Shown in pieces: positions 8,571 to 18,009 of a stretch of 32,294 nucleotides of DNA; positions within the stretch are counted from its first letter, which is position 1, and each line of letters opens with the position of its first letter. The notes below the pieces were generated by a model. It did not search any database, was not told the origin of the DNA, and saw nothing but the letters and a program-made list of their open reading frames with translations. Position numbers and translations under genes: made by a program. Origin of the DNA: Gammaproteobacteria bacterium (GTDB taxonomy: Bacteria; Pseudomonadota; Gammaproteobacteria; Pseudomonadales; Litorivicinaceae); assembly GCA_009922705.1 (NCBI GenBank), contig RFUY01000006.1, positions 1-32,294 of the forward strand. The letters are read 5' to 3'.

Positions 8571-9481
8571 ATCTGCCCGAGGATCAAATACTCCATCAGG
8601 GCCTTTTGTGCATGCAGGCGGTTCCCGGCTTGTGTCCAGACCCATTTGGTGCGCGGGTCATCGAGCAGCGTGGCACTGATTTCCTCACCACGATGCGCTG
8701 GAAGACAGTGCAGGAACATGACCTCATCGGACGCTTTTTCCAAGAGTGATTCAGTGACTTGAAAGGGAGCGAGCGCGGCGCGACGCTCTCTGATCTCGGC
8801 CTCTTGGCCCATGCTCGCCCAGACATCTGTGGTGACCACCTGCGCACCTTGAACCGCGGCGACGGGGTCTGTGGAAAACTGCACTCGGCCCTGTCCGAGC
8901 GCAACCCAGTGTGGGTCAGGTTGGTAGGCAGAAGGTCCGGCAATGACCAGATCAAAGCCAAACAGACCGGCTGCCTCACAATAGGTTTGGCACACATTAT
9001 TGCCGTCGCCAATCCAAGCTACCTTTAAGTCTGCGAGTTGACCGAACTTTTCAAGCATTGTTTGGAGGTCTGCTAGGAGTTGGCAAGGGTGACAACTGTC
9101 ACTCAACCCATTGATCACGGGGATGTTGGAATACTGCGCGAAGGTTTCGAGTTTATCGTGCCGGTCAGTCCGAATCATGACCGCGTCGACCATCTCGGAG
9201 AGGACGCGCGCGGTGTCTGAGAGCGGTTCTCCGCGACCGAGTTGCGTGTCTGCTGGAGACAGGAAAATCGCTGTCCCACCGAGCTGATGAATCCCCGCCT
9301 CGAAACTCACACGAGTCCGAGTTGATGATTTTTCAAAAATCATTGCTAATACACGCTGTGGCAAGCTCAACACCGGACGACGCTGCTGATGGACATTTTT
9401 TAATGCAGCCGCACGCGACAGCACTTGAAAGTGCGTCGGTTGATCCAAATCGTTCAGAGTGAGAAAGTGTTGTGTTGCCAT
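8546..9481 (-). CDS. argF: Ornithine carbamoyltransferase
   Basis: Motifs EKSSTRTRVSFEAG, FLSPADTQLGRGEPLSDTARVLSEM, HPCQLLADLQTM, MFLHCLPAHRGEE. Start MATQHFLTL at 9481; MCMATQ at 9487 is possible. Confidence 0.96.
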   Translation of the reverse strand: MATQHFLTLNDLDQPTHFQVLSRAAALKNVHQQRRPVLSLPQRVLAMIFEKSSTRTRVSFEAGIHQLGGTAIFLSPADTQLGRGEPLSDTARVLSEMVDAVMIRTDRHDKLETFAQYSNIPVINGLSDSCHPCQLLADLQTMLEKFGQLADLKVAWIGDGNNVCQTYCEAAGLFGFDLVIAGPSAYQPDPHWVALGQGRVQFSTDPVAAVQGAQVVTTDVWASMGQEAEIRERRAALAPFQVTESLLEKASDEVMFLHCLPAHRGEEISATLLDDPRTKWVWTQAGNRLHAQKALMEYLILGQISEIGCNL

Positions 9482-9505
9482 GCACATGTTCCAGCAAAGC
9501 GGTGC

Positions 9506-9514
9506 AGTGTAGCA
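9506..9514 (-). promoter_or_regulatory. Candidate extended -10 promoter for argF (TGC-TACACT)
   Basis: Minus-strand TGCTACACT about 25 bp upstream of the argF start; no good -35. Confidence 0.35.
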
Positions 9515-9548
9515 TTGGACTCCCCATCAATCGAGATAGAGAACCTTC

Positions 9549-9869
9549 ATGAGCGTAATTGACACGATCAAGTCCCAAATCGAAGAAAATCCGGTGTTAT
9601 TGTATATGAAAGGAACCCCGAATCAGCCTCAGTGCGGGTTCTCGTCACAGACTGTGCAAGCGCTGATGGCGTGCAACCGGCCGTTTGCATTCGTGAACAT
9701 TCTTGAGCATCCAGACATTCGCGCCGAATTACCGAAGTACGCGGAGTGGCCAACCTTCCCGCAGCTGTGGGTTCAAGGTGAGCTGGTCGGCGGTTGTGAC
9801 ATCGTCCTCGAGATGTACCAGTCCGGCGAACTTAAGCCGATGATTGAGGCGGCGTCGCCCGAAGCTTAA
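9549..9869 (+). CDS. grxD: Monothiol glutaredoxin Grx4
   Basis: 106 aa; NPVLLYMKGTPNQPQCGFSSQ with CGFS motif, WPTFPQLWVQGELVGGCDI. Confidence 0.97.
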   Translation: MSVIDTIKSQIEENPVLLYMKGTPNQPQCGFSSQTVQALMACNRPFAFVNILEHPDIRAELPKYAEWPTFPQLWVQGELVGGCDIVLEMYQSGELKPMIEAASPEA

Positions 9870-12800
9870 CTGTGAGCAGAGAGCGCAGTGCGGCAGGCTT
9901 GAGTGGCTTATGCAGCACTGCGGCTCCCACCTGACGGGCGCGTTGTTTCATTTCGTCATCGCGGTCTGCAGTAATTAAAATGCTGAGTAATGTGGGCTGT
10001 TTTTCAACAAGGTCAGCAATCACGTCCGTACCAAGAACTCCGTGATCGAGATGATAGTCCACGAGCGCAGCATCGAGAGGCCCGATGGTCGATTGGACCG
10101 CCAAGGCATCCGAGAGTGTCGACGCCGTGTGGATCGTCGCCCCCCAGCCGCCCAGCAGCGCTTGCATTCCCTGTAAAATCGAAGCGTCATTATCGATCAC
10201 CAGAATCTGTCGATCCTGTAGCGGTTTTGACAGTCCTGCATTCGCCTTCGAGCGAGGGCCATGCAGTGGCACAGGCGTACCCTCGGCTTTTGGAATACTG
10301 ATCCCGAAGTACGAGCCACGTCCAGGCGTCGAGCGTACTTCGAGCGTCAGGTGGAGCAAATCAAGAATCCGTTTTGAAATTGAAAGACCCAACCCCAACC
10401 CTTTTTGATCGGTTTGGACTCCCTCGGACAAGCGCTTGAACTCATCAAAGACTGAGGGCAGGTCATCCGCATGAATCCCAATGCCGGTGTCCCAGACTCC
10501 GACGGAGAGCATTGGGCCACGGGTGCGCATTGCGACTAACACCCGTCCACCGCGATTGGTATAACGGAGGGCGTTGGAAATAAAGTTTTGTAACACACGC
10601 CTGAGTAGCTTGGGGTCGGTGTGGACAACGCAGGACTCCATTCGGGTGGAGAAGCCGATCTGTCGGTCTTCGGCGATGACTCGGAACTCTTCATTGAGTT
10701 GACCAATCAGCTCTTGTAAGTCAAAGACAATCTCCTCTTTCTTGAACGCCCCTGCATCCAGTTTTGAAATTTCGAGAAGGGTTGAGATCAGGTTCTCTGC
10801 TGAGCCGAGTGCGCCCTCAAGGTGATGCGTCAGTTCCCTGATTTCTGCGGTTTCTGCGCGCTCAGACAGCGACGTACAGAACAGGCGAGCGGCGTTTAAC
10901 GGCTGTAACAGGTCATGGCTGGCCGCAGCCAGGAATCGTGTCTTCGAGACGTTGGCCTGCTCCGCAATGCGCTTTGCATCAGACAGTGCGATTTCTGTCG
11001 CGGCGCGACGTCTATTCTCATCGGCAAGTTGGCTGTTGACTTCCTGAAGCGCAAGGGTCCGTTCGATGACACGCGCTTCGAGAGTCTCGTTGGCTTCTTC
11101 GAGTGCACGCGTTGCCACATTTCGTTCGGTGACATCTTGGTAGAGCACAAAGATCCCTTGTACCTTCCCTGACTCATCCCGATGTGGGACATAGAGTGCT
11201 TCGTATTCTCGGTGCTCCCCAACGCGATCGACAGACACCTCGAAACGCTGTCTGCGGCCCTCAAGGGCGCGTTTTAGGTAGGGCTCCCGCGCGTTGAACT
11301 CGGCCTCTGAGAAGATTTCACGGTTTGGCTTTCCGATGACTTGTTCGCGCCACACACGCATCGTGCGTTCAAACGCTTTGTTAATGAATTGGATCCGTAA
11401 ATGTCGGTCGAGATACGCGATCATCGCTGGGAGGTTGTCGGTGTACACCCGAATCGCTTGTTCAGATTCCCGCAGCGCTTGCTCGGTCTGCTTATAGTTC
11501 GTCACATCAGAAAACGAGGTGACGAAGCCACCGTTTGGGGTGGGCTGTCCGATGATTTCTAAGGTGACTCCCGTGGAAAGCGTCACCTCACGGCGATAGG
11601 GGGTGCCGCGGTTTAAAAAGTCAAGCCGACGTTGCACCGCGGTTTCGATTTGCTCATCGGTGGTGTAATGCCCGATCAGGCCACTTTTCACGTTGTGGCG
11701 ATACAGATCGCCGATCGGACGGCCGACCGTGAGGAGGTCATCTGGGAAGTTGAAGATTTCCTGATATCGACGGTTCCATGCCACCAGTAATTGGTTCTGA
11801 TTGACCACGCTGATCCCTTGCGAGAGATGCTCGATCGATCGCCGTAACAGGTCTTGGTTAGACTGTGCGAGCTGTGAGGCCTCGTCGACGAGACTGACTA
11901 ACTCACCGACATGGATGCGCTGCCGTTGGCTGGCTGACCGAATCACGAGCCGTGCAGAAGAGTGGCCGATTTCCTGCGCCAAGGTATTTTCAATGGCTTC
12001 AACGAGCTCTGCGGGCGCTTGATGTCGAGGCGATAGGGTCGGGACTGCGCGCTCCACCTTGTAGGTATCGACTAAGCCTTGGACGCGCTCGGTCCCGAGA
12101 TAGCGACCGGCGAGCGCAATGAGATCGGCGACGGTGATGTGTTGTTTTAAGAACCGGCTAGAGCCGCCACGCGACCGAAACTGTGCATCCACAAAGGCGG
12201 CCGCCTGGATCCGATCGATCAGACGCGAGGTGGTGATCAGCGACACGCCAATGTAGGTGAGTAGGTTCAAGCCCAACGACAGGCCTACGCCAAAACTCAG
12301 CGTATCCACACCCAGTGCCGCTGCACTTGTTTTGACCCAAGAAATATTGGCGTCTAACTCCGGAATCACGAGTGTGAGTAGCCACAGCACGAGTCCAACG
12401 AGCAGGCTCGCTAGGGCTCCATTGCGGTTCCCACTTCGCCAGTACAATCCCCCTAACAGTGCTGGCGCGAACTGCGCTGCCGCGGCAAAGGCCACGAGTC
12501 CAATGGCCGCCAGGGTGCGTTCACTGGTTGCATTTTGATAATAGAGCCAAGCCAAGGCCATCACGGCGACAATGCACGCCCGTCGAATCGAGACGAGAAT
12601 CCAGGCTAAATCTGGGCGCTCACGGAATTGGTCTGGAGACGCCCGAAAGATCAGTGGAAGGACAATCTCGTTCGCAAGCATGATCGCCAACGCCAAGGTG
12701 GACACGAGAATCATGCCAGCGGCTGCGGAGAGCCCTCCGAGGAAGGCCAAGGCCGCCAAGGGATCATTGTTGAAGGCCATGGGTAGCAGCAGCACAAAGG

Positions 12801-13740
12801 CATCCGCCGGTGCGAGTGTCCCGAATTTCAGTAAACCTGCTGCAGCGATCGGGATCACAAATAGCGTAAAACCCAACAGATACAGTGGAAAAACCCATCG
12901 TGCAATACTTTGTGAGCGGGCATCCGGTGCCTCGACGAAGGTCACGTGAAATTGTCTCGGCAAACAAATGATGGCGAGTGCCGCTAAGACAAATTGTGTC
13001 AAAAGGCCCGCTTGGCTGAAGTCTGTGTTAAACACATTGGCGACTTGCGGGGCTGCCCGAGCCTGTTCAAACAGAGCATGGAAGCCATCAAAGAGTTCAA
13101 ACACGCAAAACAGACCGACCAATACAAAGGCCGCTAGCTTCACCAGGCTCTCAACAGCGATCGCAATCATCATGCCACGATGATGGTCACGACGTTGCCC
13201 TGGGAGACGTGTTCCAAAAAGAATGGCGAATAATGTCAATAACAACGCAGCAAACAACGCGGTATCAAGCGGCTCTGGCGCAATGGTTGCGGGAGCACCT
13301 GACATAATATTGAAGGTTTGACCGACTGCTTTAAGTTGTAATGCGATGTATGGAATGGTGCCAAACAAGGCAATGAGTGTGGTGAGCACGGCAAGCGCAT
13401 GGGATCGCCCGTAGCGTGCCGACATGAAGTCCGCTAGCGAGCCGATGTGGTGCGTGCGCACCACCGCCGCGAATTTCAGGATCACTGGCCAGCCAAACAA
13501 AAATACCGCGATTGGCCCAAGGTAAATGGGTGCAAAGGCCCATCCTGAGGCGGCTGCCGAGCCCACCGCCCCGTAGTAGGTCCAACTGGTTGCATAGACA
13601 CCAATGGACAGTGGGTAGACCCAATCGCTTGAGCGTGCACCACCAAAGGATGAGGTGTCACGATCCCCATGCCAGGCAATGATGAAAAGAACGCCCAGGT
13701 AGCCCAGTGACAGGATTGCTAGTTCCCACGGTGTTGACAC
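9832..13740 (-). CDS. Hybrid sensor kinase: SSSF transporter domain, STAC-like linker, PAS domains, HisKA/HATPase, receiver (CrbS/MxtR-like)
   Basis: GTG start at 13740 (VSTPWELAILSLGYLG) preceded by AAGGAG. Multi-TM solute:Na+ symporter-like N-terminus; PAS regions; H-box ASHDLLQPLNAARLF; NFISNALRYT, DTGIGI, GLGLGLSI; C-terminal REC with VIDND, ALVDYHLDHG, HKPLKP. Confidence 0.92.
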   Translation of the reverse strand: MSTPWELAILSLGYLGVLFIIAWHGDRDTSSFGGARSSDWVYPLSIGVYATSWTYYGAVGSAAASGWAFAPIYLGPIAVFLFGWPVILKFAAVVRTHHIGSLADFMSARYGRSHALAVLTTLIALFGTIPYIALQLKAVGQTFNIMSGAPATIAPEPLDTALFAALLLTLFAILFGTRLPGQRRDHHRGMMIAIAVESLVKLAAFVLVGLFCVFELFDGFHALFEQARAAPQVANVFNTDFSQAGLLTQFVLAALAIICLPRQFHVTFVEAPDARSQSIARWVFPLYLLGFTLFVIPIAAAGLLKFGTLAPADAFVLLLPMAFNNDPLAALAFLGGLSAAAGMILVSTLALAIMLANEIVLPLIFRASPDQFRERPDLAWILVSIRRACIVAVMALAWLYYQNATSERTLAAIGLVAFAAAAQFAPALLGGLYWRSGNRNGALASLLVGLVLWLLTLVIPELDANISWVKTSAAALGVDTLSFGVGLSLGLNLLTYIGVSLITTSRLIDRIQAAAFVDAQFRSRGGSSRFLKQHITVADLIALAGRYLGTERVQGLVDTYKVERAVPTLSPRHQAPAELVEAIENTLAQEIGHSSARLVIRSASQRQRIHVGELVSLVDEASQLAQSNQDLLRRSIEHLSQGISVVNQNQLLVAWNRRYQEIFNFPDDLLTVGRPIGDLYRHNVKSGLIGHYTTDEQIETAVQRRLDFLNRGTPYRREVTLSTGVTLEIIGQPTPNGGFVTSFSDVTNYKQTEQALRESEQAIRVYTDNLPAMIAYLDRHLRIQFINKAFERTMRVWREQVIGKPNREIFSEAEFNAREPYLKRALEGRRQRFEVSVDRVGEHREYEALYVPHRDESGKVQGIFVLYQDVTERNVATRALEEANETLEARVIERTLALQEVNSQLADENRRRAATEIALSDAKRIAEQANVSKTRFLAAASHDLLQPLNAARLFCTSLSERAETAEIRELTHHLEGALGSAENLISTLLEISKLDAGAFKKEEIVFDLQELIGQLNEEFRVIAEDRQIGFSTRMESCVVHTDPKLLRRVLQNFISNALRYTNRGGRVLVAMRTRGPMLSVGVWDTGIGIHADDLPSVFDEFKRLSEGVQTDQKGLGLGLSISKRILDLLHLTLEVRSTPGRGSYFGISIPKAEGTPVPLHGPRSKANAGLSKPLQDRQILVIDNDASILQGMQALLGGWGATIHTASTLSDALAVQSTIGPLDAALVDYHLDHGVLGTDVIADLVEKQPTLLSILITADRDDEMKQRARQVGAAVLHKPLKPAALRSLLTVKLRATPPQSSA

Positions 13741-13881
13741 GTCAGCTCCTTCAATACGGCGAACATTCGCAGGCCGTGAACCCGCACATAATACGACCAA
13801 TGTTTAGATTTTTGGGCGATCAACAGGTGATACCTTTACCGTGCTTCCTTTTTTTAACGATAACGAGGGTGGAGAAGCACT

Positions 13882-14136
13882 ATGGATGAGCAACAAGCTC
13901 GGGCCTATTGGCAAGAGAACATCCGCACCATCATGCAACTATTGGTGGTCTGGTTCATTGTCTCCTATGGCTGTGGGGTCCTATTTGTGGATCTCTTGGA
14001 TACGATCGCCATTGGCGGTTTTAAGTTGGGGTTCTGGTTTGCACAGCAGGGGTCAATGTATGTCTTTTTGATCCTGATTTTTGTCTATGCAAAACGCATG
14101 AACACGATCGATGAAAAATACGACGTGCACGAATAA
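13882..14136 (+). CDS. DUF4212 small membrane subunit of symporter
   Basis: 84 aa, two TM segments, YWQENIRTIMQLLVVWFIVSYGCGVLFVDLLD; directly upstream of the SSS symporter. Confidence 0.92.
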   Translation: MDEQQARAYWQENIRTIMQLLVVWFIVSYGCGVLFVDLLDTIAIGGFKLGFWFAQQGSMYVFLILIFVYAKRMNTIDEKYDVHE

Positions 14137-14148
14137 GGACAAAAAATC

Positions 14149-16065
14149 ATGGAACTACAAACTCTGATTTACCTGTTTGTCGGTGCGTCATTCGCACTGT
14201 ACATCGGGATTGCAATTTGGGCGAAAGCTGCCTCCACCTCTGACTTTTACATTGCTGGTGGCGGTGTCAACCCTGTGATGAATGGGATGGCGACAGCGGC
14301 TGACTGGATGTCTGCAGCCTCGTTTATTTCCTTGGCGGGGATTGTGTCGCTGCTTGGCCGTGATGGGACTGCCTACTTGATGGGTTGGACCGGTGGGTAT
14401 GTATTGCTGGCGATGTTGCTTGCACCATACTTGCGGAAGTTTGGGAAGTTTACAGTGCCCGATTTCGTGGGTGACCGTTACTACTCTGACGTCGCACGTA
14501 CCGTTGCGGTGATTTGTGTCATCTTCATTTCGTTTACCTATGTTGCTGGACAGATGCGCGGTGTGGGAATTGTGTTTTCACGGTTCTTGCAGGTCGACAT
14601 CGACACAGGCGTGGTGCTCGGGATGGCGGTTGTCTTCGTGTACGCCGTCTTGGGTGGCATGAAGGGGATTACCTACACACAGGTCGCTCAGTATTGCGTC
14701 TTGATTGTGGCGTATACGATCCCAGCGATCTTCTTATCATTGCAAATCACCGGTGACTTCCTCCCACAAATGGGTTTTGGTGGCACCATTGAATTTGCCT
14801 TTGATAATGGCGTTCGGGAAATTCCGGCAGGCACGTATGTGCTGCACGCACTTGATCAGTCGTTTAAGGATCTTGGCTTCGCCATTCCTTACACTGAAGG
14901 TCGTGCTGGGGTTTGGGATACCTTCCTTCTGACCGTTGCCTTGATGGCCGGTACAGCGGGTCTTCCACACGTAATTGTGCGGTTCTTCACCGTGCCACGT
15001 GTCCGTGACGCGCGGATTTCTGCCGGGTGGGCGTTGCTGTTCATTTCGATCCTTTACACCGTCTGTCCTGCAGTCGGCGCGTTTGGACGTTTGAACCTCA
15101 TCAAGAATCTGCAAAACAACGATTACGCTGCGTGGACACGTGAGTGTACATCGGAAGATCTTGCGAATATTCAGGCGGCACAGCGTGCTGGTCAGGATAC
15201 TGCGCGGATGCCTTGCCGCGGCCAGTGGTTTGCAACCTGGGAAAACTCAGGCTTGATCGCTTGGTTGGACAAGAACGGCGATGGCAAGATCCAAATCGCG
15301 AACGGCGGCGCTTTCAAGGGTAAGGCTGCTTACACCGGAGAGCGTGGTGCGTCCGGAGAGCGGTTGATTTCCAACGAAGCAGTGGCAACACCTGCTGGGC
15401 AAGCCGTCGGTAACGAAGTGGTCGTTGACCGCGACATTATCGTGTTGGCAAACCCAGAAATCGCGGCACTGCCGAACTGGGTGATTGCGTTGATTGCTGC
15501 AGGTGGTTTGGCGGCAGCATTGTCAACAGCGGCCGGCTTGTTGCTGGTGATTTCGTCCTCGATTTCACATGACCTGTTGGGTCGCGTGATTTATAAGGAT
15601 GAAGCGACAGGTAAGTCTAAGTTGTCAGAAGGGCAAGAATTGATGGCCGCACGGATTGCTGCCGCATTCGCCATTTTGGTCGCAGGCTATCTGGGGATCA
15701 ATCCACCAGGCTTCGTTGCTCAGGTCGTTGCGTTTGCATTCGGTCTGGCGGCAGCCTCGTTCTTCCCGGTTATTATCAACGGTATCTTTGATAAGCGGAT
15801 GAACAAGGAAGGCGCGATTGCCGGGATGGCCGTTGGTTTGACCTTGACCTTCGTCTATATCGTGTTGAACGTGTTTGTCGATTCTTCTGGAACCTACAAG
15901 ATCTTCTCGATTGAAGCGACAGGGATCGGCACGGTGGCCATGGTCATCCACTTTGTAGTGGCGTACTTCGTGTCTCGTGCGACTGCGGCTCCGCCACAGG
16001 AAATCCAAGACATGGTGGAAAGCATCCGGATCCCACGTGGAGCTGGCGACGCTGTTGCCCACTAA
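14149..16065 (+). CDS. Sodium:solute symporter, VC_2705/ActP-like (probable acetate/monocarboxylate permease)
   Basis: 638 aa multi-TM SSS protein; GGVNPVMNGMATAADWMSAASFISLAG, AALSTAAGLLLVISSSISHDL; paired with DUF4212. Confidence 0.93.
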   Translation: MELQTLIYLFVGASFALYIGIAIWAKAASTSDFYIAGGGVNPVMNGMATAADWMSAASFISLAGIVSLLGRDGTAYLMGWTGGYVLLAMLLAPYLRKFGKFTVPDFVGDRYYSDVARTVAVICVIFISFTYVAGQMRGVGIVFSRFLQVDIDTGVVLGMAVVFVYAVLGGMKGITYTQVAQYCVLIVAYTIPAIFLSLQITGDFLPQMGFGGTIEFAFDNGVREIPAGTYVLHALDQSFKDLGFAIPYTEGRAGVWDTFLLTVALMAGTAGLPHVIVRFFTVPRVRDARISAGWALLFISILYTVCPAVGAFGRLNLIKNLQNNDYAAWTRECTSEDLANIQAAQRAGQDTARMPCRGQWFATWENSGLIAWLDKNGDGKIQIANGGAFKGKAAYTGERGASGERLISNEAVATPAGQAVGNEVVVDRDIIVLANPEIAALPNWVIALIAAGGLAAALSTAAGLLLVISSSISHDLLGRVIYKDEATGKSKLSEGQELMAARIAAAFAILVAGYLGINPPGFVAQVVAFAFGLAAASFFPVIINGIFDKRMNKEGAIAGMAVGLTLTFVYIVLNVFVDSSGTYKIFSIEATGIGTVAMVIHFVVAYFVSRATAAPPQEIQDMVESIRIPRGAGDAVAH

Positions 16066-16070
16066 TGACC

Positions 16071-16088
16071 TCCTGATCTTGATCAGGA
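16071..16088. repeat. Inverted repeat TCCTGATC-TT-GATCAGGA downstream of the symporter
   Basis: Perfect 8-bp arms, 2-nt centre, immediately 5' of the strong terminator. Confidence 0.75.
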
Positions 16089-16095
16089 CTTAACG

Positions 16096-16123
16096 AAAAA
16101 GGGCGCCAGTTGGCGCCCTTTTT
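16096..16123 (+). terminator. Rho-independent terminator
   Basis: AAAAAGGGCGCCA-GT-TGGCGCCCTTTTT, GC-rich symmetric stem with T5 tail (A5 on the other side, so potentially bidirectional). Confidence 0.9.
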
Positions 16124-16155
16124 CATGGCACGATAGGGCAGCTCTGGAGGAGACG

Positions 16156-18006
16156 ATGCAAGAGACACTCAATACCACGCTCCCACCCTTTGATTTACTG
16201 ACGGATACTCAGCTCTTAAGGATTCAAACCAGCTTATCCATCGAGTACTTTGATGCTGGGCAGTCCATTATCGCGGCTGGAAGCGAGCCGAAGGGGCTGT
16301 TCATTATTATCAAGGGTCAAGTCGAGGAGTATGACGAGTCGATCGAGGGGGATTTGGATGCCCGCCGCGTCGCACAATATTCCGAAGGCGATCTGTTTGG
16401 GTCACTCGCGATTCTGAAGGGCCAGGCGAAAGACCAGTATGTCGCCTTTGAAGAAACCCTCTGCCATGTACTGCCGGCCCCCGTGTTTCTAGATCTTGTC
16501 CGAGAAAACCCGGCGTTCCGCCATTTTTTCCATAAAGGCTTGGCCACCATGGCCAAGCAGAAAAGTCGAATGCCGGGTGGATTTTCGGGTGACGATTTCA
16601 GTTTAACCCGGGTGAAGGACAGCGTGATGCGCCCACCATTGATTGTCTCCGCTGACTGTGGGCTTCGGGATGTCGTGGTGGCGATGCGTGAACAGCACAT
16701 TGATTCCGCCTTGGTCGATTTTCCTGAGACGCCCGGTGCGTTCGGATTAGTGACTGGGACGGATTTGCTGAATGCCCTCGCTTTGCGAGGTGAGGCAGTA
16801 ACGACGCCGGTGGGTGCCATCGCCACTCGCCAGTTGGTTACTGTCGATGCGCATGATTTTCTCTTCAGCGCGTTGATCAAAATGACGCGCTTGCACATCA
16901 AACGTGTTGTGGTGATGGACCAGGGCACCGTATGCGGAGTCTCTGAACTCACAGATATTTTGAGCTATTTAACGGGACAGACCCACTTGATGGGTGTGCA
17001 GATTGAGAAAGCGCAAACGGTAGATGAGCTGAAAAAAACCTCTCAGGCACTCAATGCGCTGATCCGTAATCTGGCGGCAAAGGGCGTCAAGATCCGTTTC
17101 ATGATGGAGTTGCTCGCCGCATTAAATGGTCGTCTGGTCGCAAAGTTATACGAAATTACGATGCCGGATGAGGTGCTTGCGAATACCGCACTGACAGTCC
17201 TTGGCTCGGAAGGCCGGTGGGAGCAGATCGTCAAAACAGACCAGGATAATGCGTTGATCATTGCCGATGATTTCCATTGGCCGGATGCTGAAAAGCAGCG
17301 AGTATTGACGCAGTTTACGGAGGATTTGATTGCGATCGGATTTCCGCGTTGCCCCGGCGACATTATGGTCAGTAACCCAGAATGGGCGAGAACGATCAGC
17401 GACTGGCAAGCCGTCATGGGTCTCTGGCGGACAGACATGACAGAAGAGACGCAAATGAAGATGGCAATCACCCTCGATGGTCATTTTGTCGCAGGCAACA
17501 AGGCGTTGTTCTCAACCCTGTCTCACTGGATGCAACAGCATTTGCGGGGCAACGATATCTTTCTTGCGCACTTTGCACAGCCGGTGATGAGTTTTGCAGT
17601 CCCACTGACGTTGTTTGGAAATGTCCGGCAGGATTCGGCTGGGCTAGACATCAAAAAAGGGGGGATATTCCCCTTGGTCCATGGGGTGCGATCACTGTCT
17701 CTGAAGTATCGAGTGATGGAGACGAATACATACCGACGGATTGAGGCCTTGGTTGAACAAGGGGTCATTCACGAACGACTTGGCCGAAACCTTGAAAGCG
17801 CACTCTCGCTTTTCATGCAGTTACGGTTGGAGACGCAGTTGGCCCAGTTGGCTGAGGCGCGCAGCGAAGACGGGGCGGCGGTGACCCATAATCGGATTAA
17901 TGTGCGCGAATTGGATCGCCTCGATCGAGACTTGTTACGTGAGGCCTTACATGTCATCAAAGAGTTCAAAGAGTGGTTAGCGCTTGAGCTACATATTCGA
18001 GGTTAG
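16156..18006 (+). CDS. Cyclic-nucleotide-binding / CBS pair / DUF294 putative nucleotidyltransferase
   Basis: 616 aa; N-terminal cNMP-like domain (FDAGQSIIAAGSEPKGLFIIIKGQVE), CBS repeats, NTase-type GSEGRWEQIVKTDQDNALI, C-terminal DUF294_C-like region (FPLVHGVRSLSLKYRV). Confidence 0.88.
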   Translation: MQETLNTTLPPFDLLTDTQLLRIQTSLSIEYFDAGQSIIAAGSEPKGLFIIIKGQVEEYDESIEGDLDARRVAQYSEGDLFGSLAILKGQAKDQYVAFEETLCHVLPAPVFLDLVRENPAFRHFFHKGLATMAKQKSRMPGGFSGDDFSLTRVKDSVMRPPLIVSADCGLRDVVVAMREQHIDSALVDFPETPGAFGLVTGTDLLNALALRGEAVTTPVGAIATRQLVTVDAHDFLFSALIKMTRLHIKRVVVMDQGTVCGVSELTDILSYLTGQTHLMGVQIEKAQTVDELKKTSQALNALIRNLAAKGVKIRFMMELLAALNGRLVAKLYEITMPDEVLANTALTVLGSEGRWEQIVKTDQDNALIIADDFHWPDAEKQRVLTQFTEDLIAIGFPRCPGDIMVSNPEWARTISDWQAVMGLWRTDMTEETQMKMAITLDGHFVAGNKALFSTLSHWMQQHLRGNDIFLAHFAQPVMSFAVPLTLFGNVRQDSAGLDIKKGGIFPLVHGVRSLSLKYRVMETNTYRRIEALVEQGVIHERLGRNLESALSLFMQLRLETQLAQLAEARSEDGAAVTHNRINVRELDRLDRDLLREALHVIKEFKEWLALELHIRG

Positions 18007-18009
18007 TGC

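Noticed and set aside
10896-12949. Several 70-125 aa ORFs within the hybrid kinase gene
   Set aside because: Alternate-frame shadows of a continuous 1302-aa domain-rich protein.
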